From contig CAWCLK010000055.1 in NCBI GenBank assembly GCA_963796225.1, positions 20,570 to 84,569 on the forward strand: a stretch of DNA of 64,000 nucleotides. Reading direction: 5' to 3'. Shown here piece by piece: positions 50,014 through 59,396 of the stretch; the stretch's first letter is position 1, and every line of letters starts with the position of its first letter. This stretch comes from CAWCLK01 sp963796225. Lineage in GTDB: Bacteria; Actinomycetota; Nitriliruptoria; Nitriliruptorales; Nitriliruptoraceae. The position numbers and the translations under genes were made by a program. The notes under the pieces were generated by a model that saw nothing but the letters and a program-made list of their open reading frames with translations, was not told the origin of the DNA and did no database searches.

Positions 50014-51390
50014 GTGCTGTACCGCGACACCTGGCCCCGCCTGTTCCGCCTGGGCTGGCCGGTGTCGGCGACGCTGCTGGTACGCATCACGATGCGGACC
50101 GTCGACATCCTGGTCGTGGGCGCCGTGGTCGGGGCCACCGGCGTGGCGGCCCTGGGCATCGGCGACGCGATCGCGAGGCTCGTGCTGTTCACGGCGCTGG
50201 GGCTCGGCGCCGGCACGATCGCGACCGTGTCGCAGCACCTCGGGGCGGGGCGCGACGAGGAGGCCGACGTCGCGATGACCCAGACCCTGCTGCTGGCGTT
50301 GGCCGTCGGGATCCCCTTCGCGGCCCTCGGCTGGGTCGCGGCGCCGGGCGCCTACCGGCTGCTCGGGGCGTCGCCGGACGTCACCGAGATCGGCGTCACC
50401 TACCTGCGGGTGATCATGCTCTCGGCCCCGGCGCGGACGCTCAACATCATGCTGACGCGTGGGTTCCAGGGCGCCGGTGACACCCGCACGCCGCTGCTGA
50501 TCCGGGGCGGCGGGACGCTGGTGAACATCACCCTGACCGTGCTGCTGGTCGCCGGGCTGGCCGGCCTGCCGGAGCTGGGCGTGCTCGGGGCCGCCGTCGG
50601 GACGGTGGTCGGCAACGTCCTGACCGCGACCGTCCTGGTGGCGGCGGTGATGCGCGGATGGCGTGGGCTGCACGTGCGGTGGGACGCGCTCGGCCGGTTC
50701 GACGTGATGGCCCGCATCGTCCGCATCGGGTGGCCCCAGGTGGTCGAGCGGAACATGTTCGCCATCGGGACGCTGCCGCTGAACGCCATCACGCTGGCCT
50801 TCGGGACCGCGGCGAACGCCGGTCTGCAGGTCGGCCAGCGCCTGATGCTGTACGGGCTGTTGCCCAGTCGGGGCGTGGCCACCGCGGCCTCCTCGATCGC
50901 GGGCAACCGGCTGGGGGCGGCCGACCGGGAGAGCGCCGACCGGGTGGCGCGGGGCGGGCTGTCGCTGTCGGTGACCGTCGCCGTCCCCGTCGCGGTCCTG
51001 CTCCTGGTGTTCGCCGCCCCGCTGGCCGGCGTCTTCGTGCACGAGCCCGAGGCACTGGCCGCCGCCACCGGCTGGGTCCGCGTGTACGCCGTGGCCGTCG
51101 TGCTGCGGTCGCTGTACGGCGTGCTGCGGGGGTCGTTCCAGGCCGGCGGCCTGACCACCCCGCCGCTGGCGGCCAGCGCCACCGGGATCTTCGGGTTCAT
51201 GGTCGGGGCGTCCTGGGTGCTCGGCATCGGGCTGGGGTGGGGCCTGGCCGGCGTGTTCACGGGCGTGCTGCTCGACCCGATGGTCCGCACGGCGATGCTC
51301 TACCGCCGGTTCCGGACGGGGGAGTGGCAACGGGTGCTCGACCAACCGCCCCCTCGACGCCACCGCGCGGCGCCGGCGGGCGGGAGCTGA
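50014..51390 (+). CDS. MATE family efflux transporter
   Basis: 458 residues, GTG 50014, twelve TM helices in two related halves. MATE landmarks: VSATLLVRITMRTVDILVVG, GLGLGAGTIATVSQHLGAGR, LTRGFQGAGDTRTPLLI and the second-half GVLRGSFQAGG. MATE exporters expel cationic drugs or metabolites using Na+ or H+. Stands alone, 79 bp after the UPF0182 gene. Confidence 0.9.
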   Translation: MLYRDTWPRLFRLGWPVSATLLVRITMRTVDILVVGAVVGATGVAALGIGDAIARLVLFTALGLGAGTIATVSQHLGAGRDEEADVAMTQTLLLALAVGIPFAALGWVAAPGAYRLLGASPDVTEIGVTYLRVIMLSAPARTLNIMLTRGFQGAGDTRTPLLIRGGGTLVNITLTVLLVAGLAGLPELGVLGAAVGTVVGNVLTATVLVAAVMRGWRGLHVRWDALGRFDVMARIVRIGWPQVVERNMFAIGTLPLNAITLAFGTAANAGLQVGQRLMLYGLLPSRGVATAASSIAGNRLGAADRESADRVARGGLSLSVTVAVPVAVLLLVFAAPLAGVFVHEPEALAAATGWVRVYAVAVVLRSLYGVLRGSFQAGGLTTPPLAASATGIFGFMVGASWVLGIGLGWGLAGVFTGVLLDPMVRTAMLYRRFRTGEWQRVLDQPPPRRHRAAPAGGS

Positions 51391-51462
51391 GGAGCCCGTC
51401 CGTTCGGCCGCACGGCGTCCCGTCCCCGTACCCCACCCTGCTGTCGGAGCGAGGAGGCCGAC

Positions 51463-52854
51463 ATGCAGTTCGAGCAGTTCCACCTCGAGGGCCTGGGCCA
51501 CGCGTCCTACCTCGTCGGGTCCGACGAGACCGGTGAGGCCCTGGTGCTGGACCCGCGACGCGACGTGGACGTGTACCTCGACGCGGCCACGCGGCAGGGC
51601 CTGCACATCACGCACGTGATCGACACCCACCAGCACAACGACTACCTCTCCGGCATCGCCGAGCTGGCGCACCGGACCGGCGCGACCGTGCTCGGCAGCG
51701 AGCACGCCGACCTCGGGTACGACCATCGTCCCGTCAAGGACGGCGAGCAGCTCGAGCTCGGCGACGTCGGCATCGAGGTGATGCACACCCCCGGCCACAC
51801 CCCCGAGCACGTGGCGCTGCTGCTGTACGACGGCGAGACGTCCGCGGAGGAGCCGGCCGCGCTGCTGTCGGGCGGGGCGCTGCTGGTCGGCGACGTGGCC
51901 CGTCCGGACCTGCTCGGCGGGCCGGACGCGGCGCGCGAGGCCGCCGAGACCTTCTGCCAGACGCTGCAGACCCGCGTGCTCGACCTGCCCGACCACGTGC
52001 TCGTCTACCCGACCCACGTCGCGGGATCGCTGTGTGGCGGGTCGATCGCCTCCCGCCTCGTCACGACCGTCGGGTACGAGAAGGCCACCAACCCGGTGCT
52101 GGCCGAGCTCGCCGATCGCGACGAGTTCGTGCAGCGCTGCCTCGACCTCGACGACCTGCCGGCCGTCCCGCCCTACTGGCGGCGGATGCGTGCCCGCAAC
52201 CAGCAGGGCCCGGAGCTGCTGGGGGTCGTCGCCCCGCCACCGGCGATCGAGCCGGACGGATTCGCCGACCTCGCCGACCAGGACGACGTGCTGGTCCTCG
52301 ATGCCCGGTCGCCCGAGGCCTTCGCCAGCGGACACGTGCCCGGGGCGCTGAACGTTGCGCTGGGGTCGTCCTTCTCGACGTGGGCGGGCACGGTCGTCCC
52401 ACCGGACGTGCGCCTGTTGCTGGTCGTCGACGGGCCCGACGACGTGATGACGGCGACGTGGCACCTGCTGCGCATCGGCTACGACCGCCCCGTTGGCTGG
52501 CTGGCAGGCGGGATGTTCGCGTACCGGAAGACCGGCCGTCCCCTCGGCAGCCTGGCAACGCGGACGGTGCAGGACCTCGAGGGACGCACGGACGAGTTCC
52601 ACGTGCTGGATGTCCGACAGCCAGCGGAGTGGGCGGCCTTCCACGCCCCGGACGCGCAGTTCCTCACCGGGGCCGAGATCTGCGACCGCCTCGACGAGGT
52701 ACCGCGGGACCGCGACGTGCTGGTGGTGTGCGGGTCCGGCTTCCGGTCGTCCGTGGTCGCCAGCGTCCTGGCCCGCGACGGGCACGACCGTGTCCACAAC
52801 CTCCTCGGGGGCATGACCGCCTGGGCCAACGCCGACCTGCCCCTGACCCCGTGA
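51463..52854 (+). CDS. MBL-fold persulfide dioxygenase-like protein with two rhodanese domains
   Basis: 463 residues, ATG 51463 (GAGGAGG). Metallo-beta-lactamase domain (1-255): DTHQHNDYLSG (the usual THxHADYxSG), TPGHTPEHVALLLYD and YPTHVAGSLCGGS. First rhodanese (270-360) lacks a catalytic Cys (LLLVVDGPDDVMTA); second (370-460) has VVCGSGFRSSV with Cys. The MBL+rhodanese family oxidises glutathione or thiol persulfides in sulfur detoxification. A single-domain rhodanese follows 26 bp later. Confidence 0.9.
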   Translation: MQFEQFHLEGLGHASYLVGSDETGEALVLDPRRDVDVYLDAATRQGLHITHVIDTHQHNDYLSGIAELAHRTGATVLGSEHADLGYDHRPVKDGEQLELGDVGIEVMHTPGHTPEHVALLLYDGETSAEEPAALLSGGALLVGDVARPDLLGGPDAAREAAETFCQTLQTRVLDLPDHVLVYPTHVAGSLCGGSIASRLVTTVGYEKATNPVLAELADRDEFVQRCLDLDDLPAVPPYWRRMRARNQQGPELLGVVAPPPAIEPDGFADLADQDDVLVLDARSPEAFASGHVPGALNVALGSSFSTWAGTVVPPDVRLLLVVDGPDDVMTATWHLLRIGYDRPVGWLAGGMFAYRKTGRPLGSLATRTVQDLEGRTDEFHVLDVRQPAEWAAFHAPDAQFLTGAEICDRLDEVPRDRDVLVVCGSGFRSSVVASVLARDGHDRVHNLLGGMTAWANADLPLTP

Positions 52855-52880
52855 CCGACCCCAGAACGAAGGAGACGAGA

Positions 52881-53198
52881 ATGGAACCCACCGATGTCAT
52901 GGACCGGATCGACGATGTCCAGGTCGTCGACGTCCGCGAACCCGACGAGTGGCAGGCCGGCCACATCGACGACGCCGCGCACATCCCGATGGACGAGGTC
53001 GACCGCCGCCTCGACGAGCTCGACGAGGACACCCAGGTCGTGACGGTCTGCCGGAGCGGGGCGCGCAGCGGCGAGGTCGCCGACCAGCTCCGCGACCGCG
53101 GCTACGACGCGGAGAACATGGAGGGCGGCATGCAGGCCTGGCAGGACGCCGGGCTGCCGTTCACCTCGGAGGACGACCGCGAGCCGCGCGTCGTCTGA
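52881..53198 (+). CDS. Single-domain rhodanese
   Basis: 105 residues. VVDVREPDEWQAGHIDDAAH, IPMDEVDRR and active-site loop VTVCRSGARSGEVA with Cys at about residue 57, then NMEGGMQAWQDAGLP. It transfers sulfane sulfur and probably works with the upstream MBL/rhodanese protein in the same operon (ATG 52881, GGAG site). Confidence 0.9.
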   Translation: MEPTDVMDRIDDVQVVDVREPDEWQAGHIDDAAHIPMDEVDRRLDELDEDTQVVTVCRSGARSGEVADQLRDRGYDAENMEGGMQAWQDAGLPFTSEDDREPRVV

Positions 53199-53255
53199 TG
53201 CCGCCGAGCGGCCCCGTCGGGCAGACTGGCCGTCTGGGAGACCGGAGGTCGTGCG

Positions 53256-53597
53256 GTGTTCGAGGCGTTCCTGTCCGAGCTTGACGAAGCCGATGCGGCC
53301 GTGATGCGCCACGTGGTCGACCACGTCGCGGCATCGGTCCCCGAGGCCACCGAGGGTCGCAGCTACGGCCTGGCCGCCTTCCTCTACCACGGCAAGCCGC
53401 TGCTGGGGCTCGCGGCCCGGGCCACCGGGTTGAGCCTGTACCCGATGAGCGGGGCGGTGGTCGGGGCGATGGCGACCGAGCTGCGGGGTCGGGCGGTGTC
53501 GAAGGGCACCGTCCGCTTCACCTCCGACGACCCGCTGCCCGACGAGGTGCTGGACCGAATGGTGGCCCTGCGACGGGCTGAGATCGACGGGGTCTGA
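53256..53597 (+). CDS. DUF1801-like (YdhG/Fra-type) protein
   Basis: 113 residues, GTG 53256. Pattern TEGRSYGLAAFLYHGKPLLG, ARATGLSLYPMSGAVV, KGTVRFTSDDPLPDEVL is the DUF1801 fold (frataxin-like iron-chaperone-type proteins such as B. subtilis Fra/YdhG). Role in iron handling is suggested by that homologue only. Last core gene before the tRNA and island. Confidence 0.82.
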   Translation: MFEAFLSELDEADAAVMRHVVDHVAASVPEATEGRSYGLAAFLYHGKPLLGLAARATGLSLYPMSGAVVGAMATELRGRAVSKGTVRFTSDDPLPDEVLDRMVALRRAEIDGV

Positions 53598-53680
53598 ACC
53601 TCCGCCGGTGCGGATCGCGCACGCCCCGTCTGCCGGTTTGCTCACCTCTCGGGGCATGGGTACGTTCCCTCTCACAACGC

Positions 53681-53755
53681 CGCGGGGTGGAGCAGTTCGG
53701 TCAGCTCGCCGGGCTCATAACCCGGAGGTCGCAGGTTCAAATCCTGCCCCCGCTA
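53681..53755 (+). tRNA. Initiator tRNA-fMet (CAT)
   Basis: Acceptor CGCGGGG pairs with CCCCGCT, leaving an unpaired C1-T72 position, the initiator hallmark. Anticodon stem CCGGG / CCCGG around loop CTCATAA gives anticodon CAT with three G-C pairs next to the loop, also initiator specific. D-stem GAGC/GCTC and T-stem GCAGG/CCTGC with TTCAAAT loop are intact. CCA is not encoded. Its 3' end is followed by a terminator and an integrase gene, so it is the probable attachment site of the island. Confidence 0.95.
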
Positions 53756-53758
53756 CTG

Positions 53759-53788
53759 GATCGGACCGCCTTTTCGGGCGGTCCGATC
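53759..53788 (+). terminator. tRNA terminator, probably inside att site region
   Basis: 12-bp stem GATCGGACCGCC / GGCGGTCCGATC with TTTTCG loop, four bases after the tRNA. The second half of the spacer has ACCGGTTCTTCTACCGG, another small inverted repeat (53797-53813). Confidence 0.75.
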
Positions 53789-53832
53789 TCGTTCTACCGG
53801 TTCTTCTACCGGCCGTGAGCCGGTAGAAGCAT

Positions 53833-54979
53833 CTACTGCTCGGTGCGTGCGAGGAGGGTGGCGAAGGTCGCGGCTGCTTGGGCTTGCATGCCGGGCAGCA
53901 CGTGTTGGTAGGTCGCCATGGTGAAGGCCGGCGTCGAGTGTCCGAGCCGTTCGGACACGACCTTGAGCGGCACGCCGGCCTGGAGCAGCAGTGTCGCGTG
54001 CGTGTGTCGGAGGCCGTGCAGGGTCAGCTTGGGCAGGGCGGTCTTGCCCACGGCACGGTCGAACCCTTGGGAGAGGGTCTGAGGGTTGACGGTCTCACCG
54101 TCGTCGCGGACGACGAGCCCACGTTCGGGGTCGTGGTGTCCGAACCGGTCGTGATGGTCGTCGCGCCAGCGGGCGAGGACGCCGACGGTGGAGCCGTCGA
54201 GGTCGATGGTGCGGGCGGCATGGGTGGTCTTGCCTGTCGAGGGCTGCATGCGGCCGTTGACGCACACGATGGTGCGGGTGATCGACAGGCGCTGATTATC
54301 CAGGTCGATGTCGCGCCACCGCAGCCCGACGAGTTCGGAGCGGCGGATGCCGGTGTAGGCGGCCAGCCACCAGGTTCGGTGGTGGCGGTGGCCGGCGATG
54401 CCGTCGAGGAAGGTGGCGAGTTCGTCGGCGGTCCAGGCCATCCGGCGTCGGTGCTGGTCGCGGCGATGGCGGGGTGGGACGGCCTGGCGGGCGGGGTTGG
54501 CCGACAGCAGTCCGCGGGCGACGGCGTCGTCGAGGATCTGGCGCAGCAGGACGTGGACCTCGAGCACGGACTTGGTGGACAGCCCGCCGGTCCCGTCGGC
54601 GCGGCCGTCGGTGAGCAAGTGCTCGTAGAGGTCTTCGATCGGTTCAACACGGAGCGACCGCAAGCGGGACGGGTCCGAGGTGGGGGAGGATGTACAGGCG
54701 CAGCTGTCGGCGGTAACCGTCGACCGTGACTGGGCGCAGCTGGCGTTGCTTGCGGGGCAGCCAGGCTCGCTCGACGTGCCCTGCGAGCGTGAGTTGGCTG
54801 CGTCCGGTGCCGCGGCGTTCGCGCTGCTCGGCGGCGAGCCGTCCGGCAAGCGCCTCGGCTGTGGCACGGTCGGTCCCAGCCGCATGCCACCGACGCCGTT
54901 CCTTGCCGGTGGTGGGATCGAGCCCGTCGTAGATGACGACGTACCAGTGGTTGTTCTTGCGAGTGACGTAGCCCTTCAC
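53833..54979 (-). pseudogene. int: Tyrosine integrase of tRNA-fMet island (frameshifted)
   Basis: GTG 54979 (GAGGAG site). N-terminal AP2-like arm (GYVTRKNNHWYVVIYDGLDP, GKERRRWHAAGTDRATAEAL), core-binding domain (LTLAGHVERAWLPRKQRQL, VTVDGYRRQLRLYILPHLG), then a one-base insertion near 54662 moves the rest to another frame. The catalytic domain is complete: TGIRRSELVGLRWRDIDL (Arg), LTLHGLRHTHATLLLQAG (His-x-x-Arg), ERLGHSTPAF (His) and TMATYQHVLPGM (Tyr). Corrected length is 381 residues. It faces the tRNA, as site-specific island integrases do. Confidence 0.85.
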
Positions 54980-55166
54980 GTTGACTCCTCGGTTCGGCGA
55001 ACCGGCCGACGGTACGCAGCCAGCTCGCCGGGGTGCCGCCCCGGTCCCATCGCCGGCTGGTGCCGGTGTGGCGTGGGATCTGGTCGGTGGGCTGGCCTCT
55101 ACGCTCCTGCCGGCGACGCGTCTCGAGCACGATCGCGAAGCAACTCGACCGAAGGGCTGGGAGAGG

Positions 55167-56354
55167 ATGGCCGAGATCACCGTCGAGGAGTCGTGGCGGC
55201 AGATCCAGGCGCTGATCGGCCGTGCGGAGCGGGCTGCCGAGGAGCAGCGGTGGGACGACGCGGTCGCCCACTGGCGCCAGGTGCTGGGCCATCCGTGCGC
55301 GCACCACCAGGTGATGGCCGACGAGGTCCTCGACGAGGTCCACCAGATCTGGCGGCGAGCCGGCCGCTACGACGAGGCGATCGCGGCCAAGCGCGAGGCG
55401 ATCGCGGCCGGCTACCGGTCGGTGCCGGACCCGGAGGCCGACATCGCCGAGTGCCTGCTGGCCGACGGCCGGCGGGACGAGGCCGATGCGCTGTTCGCCG
55501 AGCTCCGGGAACGCGATCCGGACGATGTGTGGCTGTACAACTCGGCGGCCTACAGCTACGCCGACGCCGGCGACATGCGCACATCGCTGCGGTGGGCGCT
55601 GGACGGCATCGAGGTCGCGCTGGCCACCGGCGATCACGACCAGGTCGTGACGCAGTTGCTCGAGTGCGCCGAGGACGCTTGGAAGGTCCTGGACGAGCCC
55701 GCGGACGAGGCGCTCGTCGATCGGGTGGAGACGTTCTGCGACCAGTGGACACCGGTGCCGTCTAACCGCCGCTGGGGCGACGCCCCCGCCGACGAGGACC
55801 GGCCCTGTGCCCACTGCGGCTACCAGCCCGAGTCCAGCCGGGCCGAGCAGGACGAACGTGCCCGCCGTGCCCGCCGCCAGATCCTGGAAGCCGAGGCGCC
55901 CGAGGCGCTGGCCCGTCTCGACGCGGCCTTCGGTGAACCCGAACCCGAGACGAGGCTGTCCGGCCCCGTCGACCTCGCCATCGGCTGGTTCCCCGCCGAC
56001 CAGTGGCCGGGTGCCGTGAATCGGTGGCCGCAGCTGCTCGATGACCTGCCGGCCGACCACGGCGACTACAGCCAGGCCACCGAGGCGCGGATCAAGCGCA
56101 TCGCCCGCCACGTGCACGGCAACCGCCTGCACGTCGCCCCGATGACCGTCGAAGGGCTGGTCGCCTATGCAGAGGACCGTGGGAACGATCCCGGGACGGG
56201 GGAGGCACGGTCGGCCTACGCGGCCACGCTTCTCGGCCAGGGCCACGCCGTGGGCTGGCCGCCGGGACGCAACGACCATTGCTGGTGCGGCTCGGGGCGC
56301 AAGTACAAGAAGTGCTGCGGCCCGATCTCACCAGCACCGGACGAACCCGCGTGA
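55167..56354 (+). CDS. TPR-like protein with C-terminal SEC-C zinc motif
   Basis: 395 residues, ATG 55167 (GGGAGAGG). N-terminal helical repeats like TPR (ERAAEEQRWDDAVAHWRQVL, RRAGRYDEAIAAKREAIAAG, SAAYSYADAGDMRTSLRWAL), a CAHCGYQPE zinc knuckle in the middle and a C-terminal SEC-C motif GRNDHCWCGSGRKYKKCCG. SEC-C binds zinc and often marks proteins linked with translation or nucleic acid. It overlaps the next gene by GTGA. Island cargo; function unknown. Confidence 0.8.
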   Translation: MAEITVEESWRQIQALIGRAERAAEEQRWDDAVAHWRQVLGHPCAHHQVMADEVLDEVHQIWRRAGRYDEAIAAKREAIAAGYRSVPDPEADIAECLLADGRRDEADALFAELRERDPDDVWLYNSAAYSYADAGDMRTSLRWALDGIEVALATGDHDQVVTQLLECAEDAWKVLDEPADEALVDRVETFCDQWTPVPSNRRWGDAPADEDRPCAHCGYQPESSRAEQDERARRARRQILEAEAPEALARLDAAFGEPEPETRLSGPVDLAIGWFPADQWPGAVNRWPQLLDDLPADHGDYSQATEARIKRIARHVHGNRLHVAPMTVEGLVAYAEDRGNDPGTGEARSAYAATLLGQGHAVGWPPGRNDHCWCGSGRKYKKCCGPISPAPDEPA

Positions 56355-57751
56355 CGTCCCTGGCGGACACCGGCCGACGCCGCCCGCGGCGCGACGCCCT
56401 CGCGACGTTGGCGTTGCACGTGCAGCTCCGCGAGGCCTTTCCGCCCGTGTGGCGACGGATCGAGGTGGCTTCCGACCTCGGGCTGGACGACCTCCACGAC
56501 GTCCTGCAGGTCTGCTTCGGCTGGCAGGACTACCACCTGTACCGATTCACCACCGGACCCGAGCACGAGCCCGGCGTGGCGTTCGCGTGCGCGGCGGACC
56601 TTGTCGAGGCGTACGAAGGCGACCAGGACCTGCCGACCTGGGACGTCCGGGTCGACGAGCTGCTCGCCGAGCCAGGGGAGCGGCTGTACTACCAGTACGA
56701 CTACGGCGACAACTGGTGGCTCACCCTGGAGGTCGAGGACGTCGTCGACGGTCGCGTCCCGCCCGGTCGTGCCGTCCTGGTGGAGGGGGCCGGTGCCGGA
56801 CCACCCGAGGACTGTGGCGGCGTCGGCGGGTACCGCACGATCGTCGCGGCGGCCGACCCGTCCCATCCCGACCACCAGGAGGCGCTCGCTGACGTGACGG
56901 CCTGGTGGGGTCGCGATGTCGCCCCGGACGAGATCGGGCTCGTCCCGTTCGACCTCCCGACGGTCGCCGGTCGGCTCCAGGCGCTGGATCTGCCGGCCCG
57001 TCCACCGGTGCCGCGCCGCGTCGGCGAGAAGCTGTCGGCCCTGCTCCTACGTGCTCGCACCCGCGAGACCGCCGAGCAGCTGCGCAGGCTCGCGTCCCAG
57101 GCCGGCGCACGGGTCGACATCGACGAAGAGACGGCCGACCGGATGTCCCGCCGCCGTCTGCAGGTGCTCTTCGACGCGATCGGTGACGGGGTGAAGCTGA
57201 CCGCCGCCGGATACCTGCCTCCGGCGGTCGTGAGCGCGATCTTCGACGAGCTCGACCTCGCCGAGGAGTGGATCGGCAAGGGCAACCGCGAGGACCTGAC
57301 CGTCCCGGTGCTGGAGCTACGCGAGACCGGCCAGCGCCTGGGGCTGCTTCGCAAGTACAAGGGACGGCTGGTCCCGACGGCCCGAGGAAGGCAACTCGCC
57401 ACCGATCCGGTCGCACTGTGGTGGCATCTGGCCGGCCGACTTCCCCTCGGTGGCCGGGGTGTGGCCGACGCGGGCTGGCACGCCGGAGTCCTCCTCCTCG
57501 CCCTGATGGCGTCCGGCTCGACCGAACCGGCGGAGACGACGATCGCGCAGCTGCTCACCGGACTCGGCTGGGCGCTCGAGGGCGGCCACCCCATCGACCG
57601 TCGCACCGTTACCGCGCTCGTGGCCGACGACGTCCGTCTGCTCAGCCGCGTCGGCGCCCTCGAGGGCGGCCGGCGGGACACCTGGCCCGGCCGGGTCACC
57701 CCCGGAGGGGTCCAGTTGGCGCGGGCCGCACTGGCCGACGAGCGCACGTGA
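56351..57751 (+). CDS. pRiA4b ORF-3-like protein
   Basis: 466 residues, GTG 56351 inside the SEC-C stop. Residues about 20-200 show the pRiA4b ORF3 domain: ALHVQLREAFPPVWRRIEVA, LDDLHDVLQVCFGWQDYHLY, YQYDYGDNWWLTLEVE, PPEDCGGVGGY. The 250-residue C-terminal region is helical with no recognised domain (SALLLRARTRETAEQLRRLA, GLLRKYKGRLVPTARG). The family is named from a plasmid and is common on mobile DNA; role unknown. Coupled with the SEC-C gene. Confidence 0.85.
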   Translation: MTSLADTGRRRPRRDALATLALHVQLREAFPPVWRRIEVASDLGLDDLHDVLQVCFGWQDYHLYRFTTGPEHEPGVAFACAADLVEAYEGDQDLPTWDVRVDELLAEPGERLYYQYDYGDNWWLTLEVEDVVDGRVPPGRAVLVEGAGAGPPEDCGGVGGYRTIVAAADPSHPDHQEALADVTAWWGRDVAPDEIGLVPFDLPTVAGRLQALDLPARPPVPRRVGEKLSALLLRARTRETAEQLRRLASQAGARVDIDEETADRMSRRRLQVLFDAIGDGVKLTAAGYLPPAVVSAIFDELDLAEEWIGKGNREDLTVPVLELRETGQRLGLLRKYKGRLVPTARGRQLATDPVALWWHLAGRLPLGGRGVADAGWHAGVLLLALMASGSTEPAETTIAQLLTGLGWALEGGHPIDRRTVTALVADDVRLLSRVGALEGGRRDTWPGRVTPGGVQLARAALADERT

Positions 57752-58033
57752 GTGCGGAGTCGGCTCGCGGGCTTCGAGGACCACCTCGACCGCGCCCGCT
57801 TTCTTCGTGCGGCTTCACGCAGGCTGTATCGGCTACCTGTATCACCGCCCGACAGCCGATGACGATCGAACCCCGTCTCTGTCAAGGGCCGGATTGGGTG
57901 GTGGTCGAGGCGCAGCGCAGCGTGGCCCGTCGCTGTCGACGGCGGGCGGATGTAGGCGTACGGTGGGCTGGTCCGGGGAAGTGACTTGAAGAGATTCCCG
58001 GGGTTCCAGCGTCTCTGTCGACTTCGGTCTGAC
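57752..58033. other. Noncoding flank at 3' side of IS110 gene
   Basis: No coding potential. Contains copies of a GTATCRCC-type string (57829, 57840) that recurs at 60707, 60717, 61458 and 62774. The true end of the IS110 element lies somewhere here; IS110 elements lack inverted repeats, so it cannot be placed by eye. Confidence 0.4.
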
Positions 58034-59083
58034 CTACGCGGCCCGGTTGTCCTCCCCGGACACTTCATGCGCGAGGACGTCGGCGCGCAGGGCCCGGTAG
58101 ACGGCGTTGGAGATCTGCCGCTTCAACGATCGGGTGGCTTCGGCCTTGGTCTTGCCCTCGGCGATGCGGCGCTGCATGTAGACGCGGCCGGGTCCGCCCA
58201 TCTTGTTCTGGACCTTCGCCGCGGTGTGCAGGACCTTGTTGACCTGCCGCTGGCCACCCAGGTTGAGCCGGTAGCGCACCACCTCACCGGACGAGGCCGC
58301 GATCGGCGCGGTGCCGTTGAACGAGGCGAAGTGGTCGGCGGTCGGGAACCGTCGGACGTCCCCGACGATGGCGATGATCGTGGCGGCGCCGACCCGTCCG
58401 ATCCCGTCGATGGTCAGCAGTCGGGTGCCGTAGTCGTCCAGGGCGGCGTCGAGCTCGGCGTTGATGGCCTTGCGCTTGCGGTCCAGGACCCGCAGCTCGG
58501 CCAGCAGCTCGGTGATGATCCGCCGGCGCATCGCCGCGACCGGATCGGTCGGCCGAATGCGGCGCAGGGCCCGGGCGGTCTTGTCGGCCGACAGATGGCG
58601 TGGAACGCCACCAGGAAGCAGTTTGGCCAGCTGCTCGTGGATGCGCACCAGCGTCTTCTGCCGCGCCGAGGCGATGTGCCAGCGCCGCTCGATCAGCAAC
58701 CCCAGCACCTGCGGCGTGCCGTCAGGGACGACCTGCCGCAGCACCCGGGCGTGGCGTCCCGCGACCGCGGTGGAGCGGGCATCGTGGGCGTCGGTCTTGT
58801 GCCCGGACCCCGACAGCTTGCGGACCTGGGCCGACAGCGCGGCGGGCACGTCACGGACCTGCTCGCCGTGCTCGACCAGCTGACGTGACAGCAGCCACCC
58901 CAGCCCGTTGGCGTTCTCGATCGCCCAGATCCGATCCGGCCACCGCCGCGCGAAGGCCAGCAGCTGGCGGACCTGCCGGTCGGTGGCCTCGACACGCAGC
59001 TCGTCAAGGACCTGGTCACGCTCGTCGAGCGCGACCGCCGTGTGGGATCGCTTGTGCGGGTCGATCCCGATGATGACCGTCAT
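58034..59083 (-). CDS. IS110 family transposase
   Basis: 349 residues, ATG 59083 (AAAGGA site). The RuvC-like DEDD residues are visible: IIGIDPHKRSHTAVAL (Asp), WAIENANGLG (Glu) and SGHKTDAHDARSTAVA (Asp...Asp). The C-terminal domain has LLTIDGIGRVGAATIIAIVG and FASFNGTAPIAASSGE with the conserved serine region. IS110 enzymes recombine DNA guided by a bridge RNA made from the element's noncoding end. The gene looks intact. Confidence 0.93.
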   Translation of the reverse strand: MTVIIGIDPHKRSHTAVALDERDQVLDELRVEATDRQVRQLLAFARRWPDRIWAIENANGLGWLLSRQLVEHGEQVRDVPAALSAQVRKLSGSGHKTDAHDARSTAVAGRHARVLRQVVPDGTPQVLGLLIERRWHIASARQKTLVRIHEQLAKLLPGGVPRHLSADKTARALRRIRPTDPVAAMRRRIITELLAELRVLDRKRKAINAELDAALDDYGTRLLTIDGIGRVGAATIIAIVGDVRRFPTADHFASFNGTAPIAASSGEVVRYRLNLGGQRQVNKVLHTAAKVQNKMGGPGRVYMQRRIAEGKTKAEATRSLKRQISNAVYRALRADVLAHEVSGEDNRAA

Positions 59084-59396
59084 GGGGCGTCCTTTCGCCA
59101 TAGGGGGACGGTCACCTCCGGCGGGCACACCTCATGCCAGTGATCCTTCGCATTCCCGTCTCGAGCCACGCCGAAGGCAGATCCCGACGGGCAGCAGTTC
59201 GATACCAGGCCAGACCACCAGAGCAGTGGCCGGCAGGCGGATCCAGAGCCAACCCGCCGAGATCCTCGACGCTACGCACCAGCGTCACGCCGTGAACCCA
59301 TAACACCATGAGGCGGATCCAGTCTGTCGCGGTCGGACTGCAACGGTGACGGGGAGTGTGGCGTCCTACTGTGCGATCCGTCTCGAAGGGGCTCGT
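59084..59396. other. Noncoding 5' flank of IS110, possible bridge-RNA region
   Basis: About 313 bp without a supported gene between the IS110 transposase and the serpin. In the IS110 group the bridge RNA is encoded in the noncoding end upstream of the transposase, which is this side. Two GGCGGATCCAG strings (59226 and 59314) occur here. No fold could be assigned by eye. Confidence 0.4.
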
